The notes: generated by a model not told the origin, from the letters alone. A stretch of DNA of 64,000 nucleotides from Rhodococcus sp. B7740 (GCF_000954115.1 NZ_CP010797.1:2108001-2172000); one strand, 5' to 3'. Shown: positions 1 through 8,871, counted from the first letter of the stretch. Translations and numbers: made by a program.

Positions 1-617
1 GTGACCACCCGTGCCCGATGCAGCGGGTACGACGCGTCGGCATCGAGGTCGATGGGGCTCTTCTCCCAGTACCGACGCTTCGGCTCGAAGAACAACACCG
101 GATCGTCGCTCGCGATGGCCTGCTGAATCATCGAGTAGCCGTCGGCAGCGTTGCTGCAGGTGACCACGCGAAGACCCGCGGTCTGCGCGAAGTATCCTTC
201 GGGAGACTCCGAATGATGCTCCACGGCACCGATTCCGCCGCCGTAGGGCACCCGGATGGTCATCGGAATCTTGACGTTGCCACTGGTGCGGTAGTGCAAC
301 TTCGCCACCTGCGAGACGATCTGGTCGAACGCCGGATAGATGAAACCGTCGAACTGAATCTCACACACCGGCCGAAAGCCTCGCATCGCGAGGCCGACGG
401 CGGTGCCGATGATCCCCGATTCCGCCAGCGGCATGTCGAGTACTCGACCGGGACCGAAGTCCTTCTGCAGGCCGTCCGTGATGCGGAAGACACCGCCGAG
501 CTTGCCGATGTCCTCGCCCATCAGCAGGACCTTCGGGTCGTTCTCCATCGCTCGTCGCAGACCTGCATTGATGGCCTTGCCCAACGGAAGACTGGTGGGC
601 CGCTCCAGGGTGGTCAT
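1..617 (-). CDS. bkdB: Branched-chain 2-oxoacid dehydrogenase E1 beta subunit (partial, runs off left edge)
   Basis: The frame opens at ATG 617 and stays open to the window edge, giving about 205 N-terminal residues; the C-terminus lies outside. The translation has the transketolase pyrimidine-domain pattern of E1 beta subunits: an early MGEDIG motif, then MPLAESGIIGTAVGLA and PYGGGIGAVEHHSES. With the alpha subunit it forms the thiamine-diphosphate E1 that decarboxylates branched-chain 2-oxoacids and acylates the E2 lipoyl domain. Its ATG overlaps the stop of the alpha gene as ATGA, so the two are translationally coupled, and an E2 gene is expected just off the edge. E1 of pyruvate dehydrogenase or acetoin dehydrogenase has the same fold; the divergent Lrp regulator and nearby valine dehydrogenase favour the branched-chain enzyme. 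Confidence 0.9.
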   Translation of the reverse strand, partial: MTTLERPTSLPLGKAINAGLRRAMENDPKVLLMGEDIGKLGGVFRITDGLQKDFGPGRVLDMPLAESGIIGTAVGLAMRGFRPVCEIQFDGFIYPAFDQIVSQVAKLHYRTSGNVKIPMTIRVPYGGGIGAVEHHSESPEGYFAQTAGLRVVTCSNAADGYSMIQQAIASDDPVLFFEPKRRYWEKSPIDLDADASYPLHRARVV

Positions 618-1696
618 GACGTAGCTCCTTCGAATCCGGCCTGGTACGAGGCGAATTGGGCGCGCTCGTCGTCGAGTAGGGGGTGGGGATCGGCGTAGAC
701 GTTGTCGAACACCGACATCGCGGTCGGCTCGACGGTTTCGAGGCAGCCGCGGCGAAGCTCGGCTGCGACCTCATCGGCGGTGCGCTTCACCGAGGCGGCG
801 AATGCGTCGTCGAACACGCCGATTCGCCTGAGCAACTTCTCGATTCGATCGATCGGATCCTTGACGCGCCATTCGTCGTCGGTGGCACCCGAGCGGTACC
901 GCGTCGGATCGTCGGAGGTGGTGTGCGGGCCCATGCGGTAGGTGACGGCCTCGATGAGCGTCGGGCCGCTACCTTCGCGGGCGCGGGCGAGCGCTGCCCT
1001 GGTGACGGCCAGGACGGCGAGAACGTCGTTGCCGTCGACGCGCACCGACGGGATGCCGTATCCCTCACCGCGAGCGGCGATCGTGGCCTTCGTCTGCACC
1101 GTGACAGGTTCGGAGATGGCCCACTGGTTGTTCTGGCAGAAGAACACCACCGGTGCGTGGAAACTCGCGGCGAAGCCGAGTGCCTCGGAAATATCGCCCT
1201 GGCTGGTCGCGCCGTCGCCGAAGTAGGTGATGGCAGCGCCCTCGGCCCCCTCGAGTTGCATACCGATGGCGTAGCCGGTGGCGTGCAGGCCCTGAGATCC
1301 GACGATGATGGCCGGCGTCGTCATGCGGTATTCGTACGGGTCCCAGCCCGAGAGGGTCGATCCGCGCCAGAAGCGCAGCATCTGCGTCGGGTCGACGCCC
1401 CGGCAATAGGCGACCCCGTGCTCGCGGTAACTGGCGAACACGAAGTCCTCGGTGTCGAGAGCGCGGGCCGAACCGACCTGCGCCGCTTCCTGCCCGAGCA
1501 GCGGTGCCCACAACCCCAGTTCGCCCTGTCGCTGCAGTGCGGTCGCCTCGGTGTCGATGCGGCGAACGACCACGAGATCTCGGTACAAGTCCATCATCGC
1601 GGCCGTGTCGATGTCGGCGACCAGCGGCGAGTAGGTCTCGTTGCGGACCACCGTCCCAGATTCCTTTATCAGCTGTACCAGCGAGGTGGTAGTCAT
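614..1696 (-). CDS. bkdA: Branched-chain 2-oxoacid dehydrogenase E1 alpha subunit
   Basis: This 360-residue protein carries the thiamine-diphosphate signature from GDGATSQGD (about residue 160) to NNQW (about 190), which binds Mg and ThDP phosphates. Length matches E1 alpha subunits of alpha2beta2 enzymes. ATG 1696 was chosen because the conserved N-terminus begins there; the frame continues upstream into the operator region with no family similarity. It is the first gene of the minus-strand operon, overlaps the beta gene by 4 nt, and is divergent from an Lrp-type regulator 134 nt away. Function as branched-chain rather than pyruvate dehydrogenase is inferred from that regulator and the valine dehydrogenase next door. 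Confidence 0.9.
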   Translation of the reverse strand: MTTTSLVQLIKESGTVVRNETYSPLVADIDTAAMMDLYRDLVVVRRIDTEATALQRQGELGLWAPLLGQEAAQVGSARALDTEDFVFASYREHGVAYCRGVDPTQMLRFWRGSTLSGWDPYEYRMTTPAIIVGSQGLHATGYAIGMQLEGAEGAAITYFGDGATSQGDISEALGFAASFHAPVVFFCQNNQWAISEPVTVQTKATIAARGEGYGIPSVRVDGNDVLAVLAVTRAALARAREGSGPTLIEAVTYRMGPHTTSDDPTRYRSGATDDEWRVKDPIDRIEKLLRRIGVFDDAFAASVKRTADEVAAELRRGCLETVEPTAMSVFDNVYADPHPLLDDERAQFASYQAGFEGATS

Positions 1697-1729
1697 GATC
1701 GTCGCACTCTCCGTCGTGATGTGATGTCC

Positions 1730-1796
1730 TTCACAAGAACACCACCGACATCCACCCTGCACAAGTGATGACTTCACAACTGCGCAGTGTGCACAA
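1730..1796. promoter_or_regulatory. Four TKCACAA repeats between bkdA and the Lrp-type regulator
   Basis: The divergent region holds TTCACAA at 1730-1736, TGCACAA at 1758-1764, TTCACAA at 1773-1779 and TGCACAA at 1790-1796, all in the same orientation. Start-to-start distances are 28, 15 and 17 bp. Lrp/AsnC octamers commonly contact several phased degenerate sites, so this is a plausible binding array for the neighbouring regulator, controlling both directions. No site has been tested; this is inference from repetition and position. Confidence 0.45.
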
Positions 1797-1830
1797 TATT
1801 GGGTAACGACCGAGCGACAGGAAGTGCGCA

Positions 1831-2310
1831 ATGACCGATCTGGACAAGACCGACGCCCGACTCCTCCTCGCCCTCTGCGCCAAACCGCGCGCCACCGGCG
1901 TCGAACTCGCCACCACGTTGGGGCTGTCCCGCAACACCGTGCAGGCGCGCCTCGGCCGTTGGGACGACAAGGGATCGCTCACGCCCATCGATCACCGCAT
2001 CCCACCGAAGTCGTTGGGACGCCCGTTGCAGGCGTTCGTGACTGCGCAGGTCAACCAACACACGCTCGCCGCAGTGACCCAACACCTTCGCACCATCCCG
2101 GAAGTGCTCGAAGTGTTCGGGCTGTCCGGGGCCGCGGACATGCACATCCGCATCGCGGCCGTCGATGCCGACGACCTGTACCGCATCGCAGGTCTCATTC
2201 TGGACATCCCCGGGGTGGAGCGCACCAACATGTCCATCGCGATGAGCGAGCTGATCCAGTACCGCACCAAGCCGTTGCTCGAGCAACTCGCCGAGGACGG
2301 TCGTCGCTGA
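1831..2310 (+). CDS. Lrp/AsnC-family transcriptional regulator (probable bkd regulator)
   Basis: This 159-residue protein has an N-terminal winged helix-turn-helix (residues about 5-50, recognition helix around LSRNTVQARL) and a C-terminal AsnC ligand/oligomer domain with the typical GxxDMHIRIA strand. An AGGAAG sequence precedes ATG 1831. It is divergent from the E1 operon and followed, 168 nt later, by a valine dehydrogenase. Lrp-family BkdR-type proteins usually sense branched-chain amino acids and activate such genes; that role here is inferred from the neighbourhood. The C-terminal domain is complete, with no sign of truncation. Confidence 0.88.
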   Translation: MTDLDKTDARLLLALCAKPRATGVELATTLGLSRNTVQARLGRWDDKGSLTPIDHRIPPKSLGRPLQAFVTAQVNQHTLAAVTQHLRTIPEVLEVFGLSGAADMHIRIAAVDADDLYRIAGLILDIPGVERTNMSIAMSELIQYRTKPLLEQLAEDGRR

Positions 2311-2350
2311 GCAGCCCGACCATCCCGGCGCGGGCGATTCGGGATGCACC

Positions 2351-2363
2351 GTGCAACATGCAC
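2351..2363. promoter_or_regulatory. Palindrome GTGCA-ACA-TGCAC upstream of valine dehydrogenase
   Basis: A 5-bp-arm palindrome with a 3-nt centre lies about 115 nt before the GTG start of the dehydrogenase. It resembles the TGCAC core repeated upstream of the bkd operon, so the same Lrp-type protein could bind here. The arms are short and the site could be chance. Confidence 0.25.
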
Positions 2364-2478
2364 ATTCTCGGCAACAGCGGTTGACCAGCGTGCACGTTCA
2401 CGACACCCTTCGGGGACACGAATTCCGGATACCACCCATTTCCGGTACCGCCGCCTCATCACCCGAAAGAGACCGCCT

Positions 2479-3594
2479 GTGTCCGTCGTTGCCGACCACC
2501 CCGCCGCATCGAGCACCTCGTCCGATTCCTTCCCCGCCGCGACCGGCGTCTTCGATCGACCCGACATGCCGCGCGACTGCGCACACGAACGCGTCGTGTT
2601 CTGCCAGGACCCCGACACCGGTCTGCGCGCGATCATCGCGGTCCACTCCACGGTCCTCGGTCCGGCTCTCGGCGGAACTCGCTTCTACCCCTACGTTTCC
2701 GAGCAGGAAGCGTTGACCGACGTGCTGCGCCTCTCCCGGGGAATGACGTACAAGGCGGCCGTCGCGGGAGTCGATCTCGGCGGCGGAAAGGCAGTGATCA
2801 TCGGTAACCCCAACGCCATCAAGACCCCGACGCTACTGGGCGCGTACGGCCGATTCGTCGAGTCGCTCGGCGGAACGTACGTCACCGCGGGCGATGTGGG
2901 CACCAACAGCGACGATCTCGACATCATCGCCGAGGAGACGGCGCACGTCGTCGGCAAGAACACCACCGCCGGCGGCACCGGCGACAGCGGCCCCCAGACT
3001 GCGCTCGGAGTCTTTCTCTCACTCCTGGCCGCAGCCGAATCCACATGGGGCTCGGACGATCTGACCGGCAAGCGTGTCGGCGTCGAGGGCGCGGGCAAGG
3101 TGGGCTACAACCTCGTCTCACTGCTTCGCGAAGCCGGTGCCGAGGTGGTCGTCAGCGACTCCTATCCGCCTGCACTCGATCGCATCGTCGCCGACTTCCC
3201 CGGTGTCACCGTGGGATCCGACATCATCGGTGCCGACATCGACGTCTATGCGCCGTGCGCCATGGGTGCCACTCTCGACGCGTCCTCGGTGGCCCGGTTG
3301 TCGGCGTCCATCGTCTGCGGCGCGGCCAACAATCAACTGCTCACACCCGACGTCGAAGCAATGCTGGCTGCCCGCGGAATCGTGTGGGTACCCGACTACG
3401 TCGCCAACGCCGGCGGCCTGATCCAGGTGGAAGGCGAACTGCGCGGAAAGGATTCGGCTCAGGTGATGGCCACGATCGCCAAGATCCGCGACACCGTCAC
3501 GGGCATCTTCGCCATCGCCCGCGCCGAGGGCATCCTGCTCGGGGCAGCGGCCGATCGTCTGGCCGAGGATCGAATCGCGGCCGCCCAGAGCTGA
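2479..3594 (+). CDS. vdh: Valine/leucine dehydrogenase (Glu/Leu/Phe/Val dehydrogenase family)
   Basis: NAD-dependent oxidative deamination of branched-chain amino acids to 2-oxoacids, the step feeding the adjacent keto-acid dehydrogenase. The active-site segment YKAAVAGVDLGGGKAVI spans residues 91-107, with the two family lysines at 92 and 104. A Rossmann GVEGAGKVG motif lies at 201-209. GTG 2479 gives 371 residues, the usual length for actinobacterial valine dehydrogenases, and is preceded by GAAAGAGA; the reading frame extends to 2344 without family similarity. The gene ends at a large hairpin shared with the convergent gabD. Valine versus leucine or phenylalanine preference cannot be read from the sequence. 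Confidence 0.88.
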   Translation: MSVVADHPAASSTSSDSFPAATGVFDRPDMPRDCAHERVVFCQDPDTGLRAIIAVHSTVLGPALGGTRFYPYVSEQEALTDVLRLSRGMTYKAAVAGVDLGGGKAVIIGNPNAIKTPTLLGAYGRFVESLGGTYVTAGDVGTNSDDLDIIAEETAHVVGKNTTAGGTGDSGPQTALGVFLSLLAAAESTWGSDDLTGKRVGVEGAGKVGYNLVSLLREAGAEVVVSDSYPPALDRIVADFPGVTVGSDIIGADIDVYAPCAMGATLDASSVARLSASIVCGAANNQLLTPDVEAMLAARGIVWVPDYVANAGGLIQVEGELRGKDSAQVMATIAKIRDTVTGIFAIARAEGILLGAAADRLAEDRIAAAQS

Positions 3595-3612
3595 GAACAG
3601 GCCGGCAGGTAT

Positions 3613-3670
3613 CGCTCCACTCCAGGCTCGAAGTCACGTACTTCCGTGTGCCCGAGCGTGGAGTGGAGCG
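3613..3670. terminator. Long bidirectional hairpin between vdh and gabD
   Basis: Arms CGCTCCACTCCA (3613-3624) and TGGAGTGGAGCG (3659-3670) pair perfectly over 12 bp. After one G-G mismatch, GCTCG (3626-3630) pairs with CGAGC (3653-3657), and a small CACG/CGTG stem sits in the loop. It fills the gap between two convergent genes, which suits a two-way terminator. No T-tract follows, as is common in actinobacteria. Confidence 0.6.
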
Positions 3671-3682
3671 AAACGTGCGGCT

Positions 3683-5134
3683 CTACCGTAGAGCGATGTA
3701 TTTGGTCTCGAGGTATTCCTCGATGCCCTCCGACCCGCCCTCGCGTCCGAAACCCGATTCCTTGACGCCACCGAACGGGGCGGCCGCGTCGGAGATCGCA
3801 CCGCGGTTGACCCCGACCATGCCGGTGTCCAGTGCTGCCGACACCCGTAGTGCTCGGTCGAGGCTCTCGGTGTAGAAGTAGGCCACCAACCCGTACCGGG
3901 TGTCGTTGGCTGCGGCGACGGCCTCGTCCTCGGTGTCGAATCCGATGATTGCCGCGACGGGCCCGAAGATCTCGTCCTGCAACAGATTCGCGTCGGCCGG
4001 GATTCGGTCGAGCACCGTCGGCGCGTAGAAGAATCCGGGTCCCTCGGGTGCGGCTCCGCCGGTGCGCACTCGGGCTCCCTTCGCGACGGCGTCGTCGACC
4101 AGTGCGGTGACCGTTCGACGCTGCTTGTCGTTGATGAGCGGCCCGATGTCGGTACCGTCCGCATCACCGGGACCGACGGTCAGCGCGTCGATCCGTGCGG
4201 TCAGCTTGGCGGTGAATTCCTCGCGCACCGAGTTGGCGACGTACAGACGATTCGCTGCCGTGCACGCCTCGCCGCCGTTGCGCATCTTGGCCAGCATCGC
4301 TCCGTCGACAGCGGCGTCGACGTCTGCGTCGTCGAACACGATGAACGGGGCATTGCCACCGAGCTCCATCGACGTCCTCAACAGACGGTCAGCAGCGTTG
4401 CGCACCAACAGTTTTCCCACTCCGGTGGAACCGGTGAACGTGATCTTTCGCAGCCTCGGATCGTCCATCAACGGTCCGGTGACGGACGCGGCGTCGGAGG
4501 CCGGGAGTATCGACAGCACGCCACGGGGCAACCCGGCGTCGGCGAACACCTGCCCGAGCAGAAGCATCGTCAGCGGGGTGTCCTCGGCCGGTTTGACGAT
4601 GACGGTGCACCCCGCCGCAAGCGCCGGCCCGATCTTGCGTGTGCCCATGGCCAACGGGAAGTTCCACGGGGTGATCGCCAGGACCGGACCGACCGGCGAC
4701 TTCGTGACCAGGATCGAACCGTTGCCCGCAGGAGCGGGGGTGAACCGGCCGCCGATCCGGACGGCCTCCTCACCGAACCAGCGTAGGAATTCGCTGCCGT
4801 ACTTCACCTCGCCGTGGCTCTCCGCCAACGACTTTCCCATTTCGAGTGTCATCAGCAGAGCGAAGTCGGCAGCACGCTCCTGCAGCAGTTCGAAGGCGCG
4901 CCGCAGAACCTCGGCTCGCTCACGAGCGGGCGTCGCCGCCCACCCCGGCTGCGCCTCGGCGGCAAGGTCGAGCGCAGTGATGCCATCGGCCGCGGTGGCG
5001 TCGGCGACGGTGGTCAACTCCTCGCCGGTCGCCGGGTTCAGCACCGAGAATCGCGCGCCCGACGCAGAGGGAGTCTGCACGCCGCCGAGCCACAGTTCGG
5101 TGGGCAGCTTGGAGATCAGGTCGGTAGCCGACAT
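3683..5134 (-). CDS. gabD: Succinate-semialdehyde dehydrogenase (possible glutarate-semialdehyde activity)
   Basis: A 483-residue aldehyde dehydrogenase. It has PWNFP with Asn158, the MELGG general base Glu257 and the catalytic Cys291 in GEACTAANR. It oxidises succinate semialdehyde to succinate with NAD(P)+, the last step of GABA breakdown. ATG 5134 has GGAG 9 nt upstream and follows the gabT stop as TGA-C-ATG, so the two genes form one unit. The pair also resembles davT/davD, which handle 5-aminovalerate. The guanidinobutyrase nearby favours GABA as the intermediate, but dual use is possible. Confidence 0.88.
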   Translation of the reverse strand: MSATDLISKLPTELWLGGVQTPSASGARFSVLNPATGEELTTVADATAADGITALDLAAEAQPGWAATPARERAEVLRRAFELLQERAADFALLMTLEMGKSLAESHGEVKYGSEFLRWFGEEAVRIGGRFTPAPAGNGSILVTKSPVGPVLAITPWNFPLAMGTRKIGPALAAGCTVIVKPAEDTPLTMLLLGQVFADAGLPRGVLSILPASDAASVTGPLMDDPRLRKITFTGSTGVGKLLVRNAADRLLRTSMELGGNAPFIVFDDADVDAAVDGAMLAKMRNGGEACTAANRLYVANSVREEFTAKLTARIDALTVGPGDADGTDIGPLINDKQRRTVTALVDDAVAKGARVRTGGAAPEGPGFFYAPTVLDRIPADANLLQDEIFGPVAAIIGFDTEDEAVAAANDTRYGLVAYFYTESLDRALRVSAALDTGMVGVNRGAISDAAAPFGGVKESGFGREGGSEGIEEYLETKYIALR

Positions 5135-5135
5135 G

Positions 5136-6500
5136 TCAGTTCTCCTGTGCCACAGCGCGCAGCGCGTCTTCGAGCACGGTGAGCGCTTCACCGAGCAGCT
5201 CGTCGGAGATCACCAGTGGCGGCAGCAACCGGATGACGTTGCCGTAGGTGCCGCACGTCAGCACGATCACCCCGGCCGCGAGTGCCGCCGCCGCAACGGC
5301 TTTGGTGGCCTCGGGGTTGGGCTCACGTCCACCCGGCACGACGAGCTCGATCGCGAGCATGGCTCCGCGGCCACGCACCTCACCGATGATGCCGACCTCG
5401 GCACTCAACGCATTCAGTCGATCGAACACGATTCGTTCGATGTCGCGGGCTCGGGCGTTGAGGTTCAGTGTCTCCATCTGTTCGATGGACGCCAGGGCCG
5501 CGGCGCAGGCGACGGGGTTTCCGCCGTAGGTTCCACCGAGTCCACCGGGATGCACGGCGTCGATCAGATCGGCCCGGCCGGTGACCGCGGCCAGCGGCAT
5601 TCCTCCTGCTATCCCCTTCGCCATGGTGATCAGGTCCGGCACGACGGACTCGTGTTCGCTCGCGAACCACGCGCCGGTGCGGGTGAATCCGGCCTGTACC
5701 TCGTCGGCGATGAACACCACGCCGTTCTCGCGTGCCCAGTCCGCCAGTGCAGGCAGGAATCCTTCTGCGGGCACGATGAAGCCGCCCTCACCCTGAATGG
5801 GTTCGATCAGGATTGCGGCCAGATTGCCCGCGCCGATCTGCTTGTCGATGACGGAGATCGCTCGCGCCGCCGCCTGGGCACCGGTGACCGCGGAACCGTC
5901 GGAGTTCAGGCCCTCCCTGAACGGGTAGGACATCGGCGCCCGATAGACCTCGGGGGCGAACGGCCCGAACCCGCTCTTGTACGGCATCGACTTGGAGGTC
6001 AGCGCCATCGTCAGATTGGTACGACCGTGGTAGGCGTGGTCGAACACGACGACGGCCGACCGCCCGGTGGCGTGCCGTGCGATCTTCACGGCGTTCTCGA
6101 CCGCCTCGGCACCACTGTTGAACAGCACGCTGCGTTTGTCGTGATCCCCCGGCGTCAACTCGGCGAGCTTCTCGGCGACCTCGATGTACCCCTCGTACGG
6201 CGCGATCATGAAACACGTGTGGGTGAAGTGTGCGACCTGATCCTGCACTGCAGCAACGACTGCCGGGTTCGAGGCACCGACTGTCGTCACTGCGATTCCG
6301 GCCCCGAGGTCGATCAGCGAGTTCCCGTCGACATCGACCACGACGCCACCGTCGGCATCGGCCACGTACACCGGCAGCGTCGACGCCACGCCTGCACCGA
6401 CGACGGCCTTGCGGCGCTGCGCCAACGCCGCCGACTTCGGACCGGGGAAGGCTGTGACGATCTTGCGTTCCTGCGGAAGTCGGTACTCGATCGAGGCCAT
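5136..6500 (-). CDS. gabT: 4-aminobutyrate aminotransferase
   Basis: A class III PLP aminotransferase of 454 residues. It carries FNSGAEAVENAVKIAR (about 127-142), the PLP-contacting Asp266 in ADEVQ and the Schiff-base Lys295 in MAKGIAGGMPL. It transfers the GABA amino group to 2-oxoglutarate, giving succinate semialdehyde for the next gene. It starts the gabTD operon and is divergent from a PucR-family regulator, with 142 nt between the start codons. A role on 5-aminovalerate is possible by family resemblance; the ureohydrolase at 12152 makes arginine-derived GABA the more likely substrate. Confidence 0.9.
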   Translation of the reverse strand: MASIEYRLPQERKIVTAFPGPKSAALAQRRKAVVGAGVASTLPVYVADADGGVVVDVDGNSLIDLGAGIAVTTVGASNPAVVAAVQDQVAHFTHTCFMIAPYEGYIEVAEKLAELTPGDHDKRSVLFNSGAEAVENAVKIARHATGRSAVVVFDHAYHGRTNLTMALTSKSMPYKSGFGPFAPEVYRAPMSYPFREGLNSDGSAVTGAQAAARAISVIDKQIGAGNLAAILIEPIQGEGGFIVPAEGFLPALADWARENGVVFIADEVQAGFTRTGAWFASEHESVVPDLITMAKGIAGGMPLAAVTGRADLIDAVHPGGLGGTYGGNPVACAAALASIEQMETLNLNARARDIERIVFDRLNALSAEVGIIGEVRGRGAMLAIELVVPGGREPNPEATKAVAAAALAAGVIVLTCGTYGNVIRLLPPLVISDELLGEALTVLEDALRAVAQEN

Positions 6501-6564
6501 GGTCGCACCTTTCGTGTGGGCTTGTGCAGTCAGTATGCGACTCTCCGAGCGAGACAGCGCGACG

Positions 6565-6604
6565 CCATTTCGTACACATCAGGGCTGGATCACACTCCAT
6601 TTCG
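6565..6604. promoter_or_regulatory. Direct repeats CCATTTCG in the gabT/PucR divergent region
   Basis: CCATTTCG occurs at 6565-6572 and again at 6597-6604, 32 bp apart start to start, about three helical turns. The pair lies between the divergent gabT and PucR-family genes and could be the regulator's binding site. This is position-based inference only. Confidence 0.35.
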
Positions 6605-6642
6605 GCAGGCACAGCGCTACAGTTCCACAGGTGAGCGTGCAG

Positions 6643-8127
6643 ATGTCCTGGCTGCTGAGGCAGCAACACCTCCGCCTGAGTCATCGCGGCGGACCGGAGC
6701 GCAGCAGTGTGCCGATCACGTTCGCGCAGGCGACCGAGCTCACCGATCCGAGCCCCTGGCTGTCCGGCGGTGAACTGATTCTCACGACCGGGCTCGGCTT
6801 CGACGCCGACGGCCCGGCTCTCGCCACCTACGTCCGGACCCTGGCGGCCGCGGGTGTCGCCTGCCTCGGATTCGGAGTCGGGTTGTCCCACAGCACGATC
6901 CCGCGTCACATTCTCGACACGGCCGAGGCCGTCGGCCTTCCCGTCGTCGAGGTCCCGTACGACACCCCGTTCGCCGCCGTGATCAGGGCGGTCATGAAGC
7001 GCATAGCCGAGCAGGAATACGAGCAGGTTCTTCGTGCGGCCTCGGTCCAGACCCGTATCACTCGGGCAGCGTTGCACGGCGGCGTCGACGCGATCGTTCG
7101 CGAACTGGCCGTCGCCACGTCCACGTCGGTGGCGCTGATCGGCAATCGCACCGAATCGTTTCATCCCGCCGCCGCAGCCGATCTCGTCGAGCGCGCCCGC
7201 GAGGTCGCCCGCAGCATTCGCCCGTCGTCGTCACCGGCCACGGTCTCGGTCAGCGAACCGGGGTGCACCGTCACTCTGCACTCCGTCGCGATCTCCGGCG
7301 GGGCGTCGAGCTTTCTCGCCATCCGTACCGCAGGCCCGGTGACGGGTGTCGAGCAGATCCTGCTGGGGCACGCGGTGTCGCTGGTGACCCTCGAGCTCGA
7401 GAAGCCCACACGTCTGCGCGCCGAACAGTCCCGACTCAACACGCTCGCGCTCGGGTTGTTACTGGACGGCCATCTGCCTGCCCCCGACGGCACCGCGCTA
7501 CCGAGCTACCTGGTGGACGCGGCCGACGACGACTCTCGCGTCAGGGTTGCGATGGTCCGCGGACCCGCCGAGCGCGTCGTCGAGGCGGTCGATGCCGAGT
7601 GCCGGGCCCGGGCGCGGCCCACGTTCGCGCGAACGACCGACGCCGGTGTCGCGGTGTTGTTGCGCGGTAGCGATGACTCCGATGTCGTTGCTCGACTACT
7701 CGATTCACTGCCGAGGTCGGTGTGCGTCGGCCTCAGTTCCAGCCGTCACATCTCCGAGACCCCTGTTGCTCTGCAGCAGGCTTCGCTCGCGTGCGCCGCA
7801 GCCGGCGCGAGCGATCGGATCGTCGAGTTCACCGGATCGATGCTGTTGGCGTCCGAACCGGTGCAGGAGTCGTTGCGTGCCATGGCTGCAGTCACCATCG
7901 CGGTACTGGCCGAGTACGACCGCACCCATTCCGCCGATCTGGTGGGATCGCTTCGGGCGTTCCTCGAGGCGAACGGGCATTGGGAAACCGCTGCGGCGCA
8001 TCTGTCCGTTCATCGTCACACGCTGCGAAACCGCATCACGCGGTGCCAGGAACTGCTCGCGGTGGATCTGACGTCGGCGCGGGTACGAGCCGAACTGTTG
8101 CTCTCACTGCTTGCCTCGACAACGTGA
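6643..8127 (+). CDS. PucR-family transcriptional regulator (probable gabTD regulator)
   Basis: A 494-residue protein with an N-terminal PucR (purine catabolism regulator-like) domain over about residues 1-120, a central GGDEF-like segment, and a C-terminal HTH_30-type helix-turn-helix around HLSVHRHTLRNRI. ATG 6643 was chosen because AGGTGAG sits 7 nt upstream; GTG 6631 or 6637 are in frame alternatives. It is divergent from gabT, the usual arrangement for a GabR-like activator in actinobacteria. Three regulators with this C-terminal HTH occur in the window, two of them beside the arginine/GABA genes. Confidence 0.85.
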   Translation: MSWLLRQQHLRLSHRGGPERSSVPITFAQATELTDPSPWLSGGELILTTGLGFDADGPALATYVRTLAAAGVACLGFGVGLSHSTIPRHILDTAEAVGLPVVEVPYDTPFAAVIRAVMKRIAEQEYEQVLRAASVQTRITRAALHGGVDAIVRELAVATSTSVALIGNRTESFHPAAAADLVERAREVARSIRPSSSPATVSVSEPGCTVTLHSVAISGGASSFLAIRTAGPVTGVEQILLGHAVSLVTLELEKPTRLRAEQSRLNTLALGLLLDGHLPAPDGTALPSYLVDAADDDSRVRVAMVRGPAERVVEAVDAECRARARPTFARTTDAGVAVLLRGSDDSDVVARLLDSLPRSVCVGLSSSRHISETPVALQQASLACAAAGASDRIVEFTGSMLLASEPVQESLRAMAAVTIAVLAEYDRTHSADLVGSLRAFLEANGHWETAAAHLSVHRHTLRNRITRCQELLAVDLTSARVRAELLLSLLASTT

Positions 8128-8155
8128 ATATCGGCGATCGTGTCAGGATCTTCCG

Positions 8156-8866
8156 ATGACCACGCCTCGTCCCGAACCCCACATCGCCGTCGCAACTGCG
8201 AAATCGGTCCGACTCGGTGTTCTGTTGGCGGCAGTCGGTGGATTCCTCGACGCGTACACCTTCATCACCCGTGGCGGTGTGTTCGCCGGGGCGCAGACAG
8301 GCAACGTGGTGCTGCTCGGCGTCGATGTCGCCGGTGGCCGGTGGGTCGAGGCCCTGGCTTTTCTGCCGCCGTTGGCTGCCTTCGTCCTCGGCGTCGCGAC
8401 CGCAGAGTTCATCGCGCTGCCCGCGGTTGCGAAGATCGTGCGACGACCGGTACGGGCGGTGCTGGTGTTCGAGATCCTCGTTGTCCTCGTCGTCGGTTTT
8501 CTGCCGGCGACCGTGCCCGATGCGGTGGTGTCGGTGATTCTCGCTCACGTTGCCGGCGTGCAGGTGACCACCTTTCGCGTACTGGTGGACTCGCCGTACA
8601 ACACCACCATGACGACCGGGAATCTCCGCAGCATGGCGATGGCCGCATTCCATCGGGTGGTCGAACACGATCTGGAGGCCGGAACCCGCGCCCGACGGTT
8701 CGGCGCGGTGATCTCGGGATTCTTCGGCGGGGCGCTGCTCGGGGCGGTTGCGGTCGAGCTGTTCGGGCTACGGGCGATCTGGGTGGTTGCCCTCATGCTG
8801 ACGATCGCCCTGGCGTTGTTCGTGTTCGACGAGCGCTCTCCCCGGCCGCGATCGCCGAGACACTGA
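8156..8866 (+). CDS. DUF1275 (YoaK-type) integral membrane protein
   Basis: A 236-residue protein with about six hydrophobic segments and the DUF1275 hallmarks: GGFLDAYTFITRGGVFAGAQTGN near the N-terminus and an NTTMTTGNLR segment near residue 155. The family is thought to be a transporter of unknown substrate. ATG 8156 has AGGA upstream and lies 28 nt after the PucR gene on the same strand, so it may be co-transcribed with it. Its stop is 5 nt from the convergent monooxygenase stop, leaving no room for a terminator. I cannot assign a substrate. Confidence 0.8.
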   Translation: MTTPRPEPHIAVATAKSVRLGVLLAAVGGFLDAYTFITRGGVFAGAQTGNVVLLGVDVAGGRWVEALAFLPPLAAFVLGVATAEFIALPAVAKIVRRPVRAVLVFEILVVLVVGFLPATVPDAVVSVILAHVAGVQVTTFRVLVDSPYNTTMTTGNLRSMAMAAFHRVVEHDLEAGTRARRFGAVISGFFGGALLGAVAVELFGLRAIWVVALMLTIALALFVFDERSPRPRSPRH

Positions 8867-8871
8867 GCGAC

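Noticed and set aside
4062..6773. Plus-strand 903-codon open frame across gabD and gabT
   Set aside because: It is antisense to two well-motivated enzymes and has no family motif; long antisense frames are usual at this GC content.
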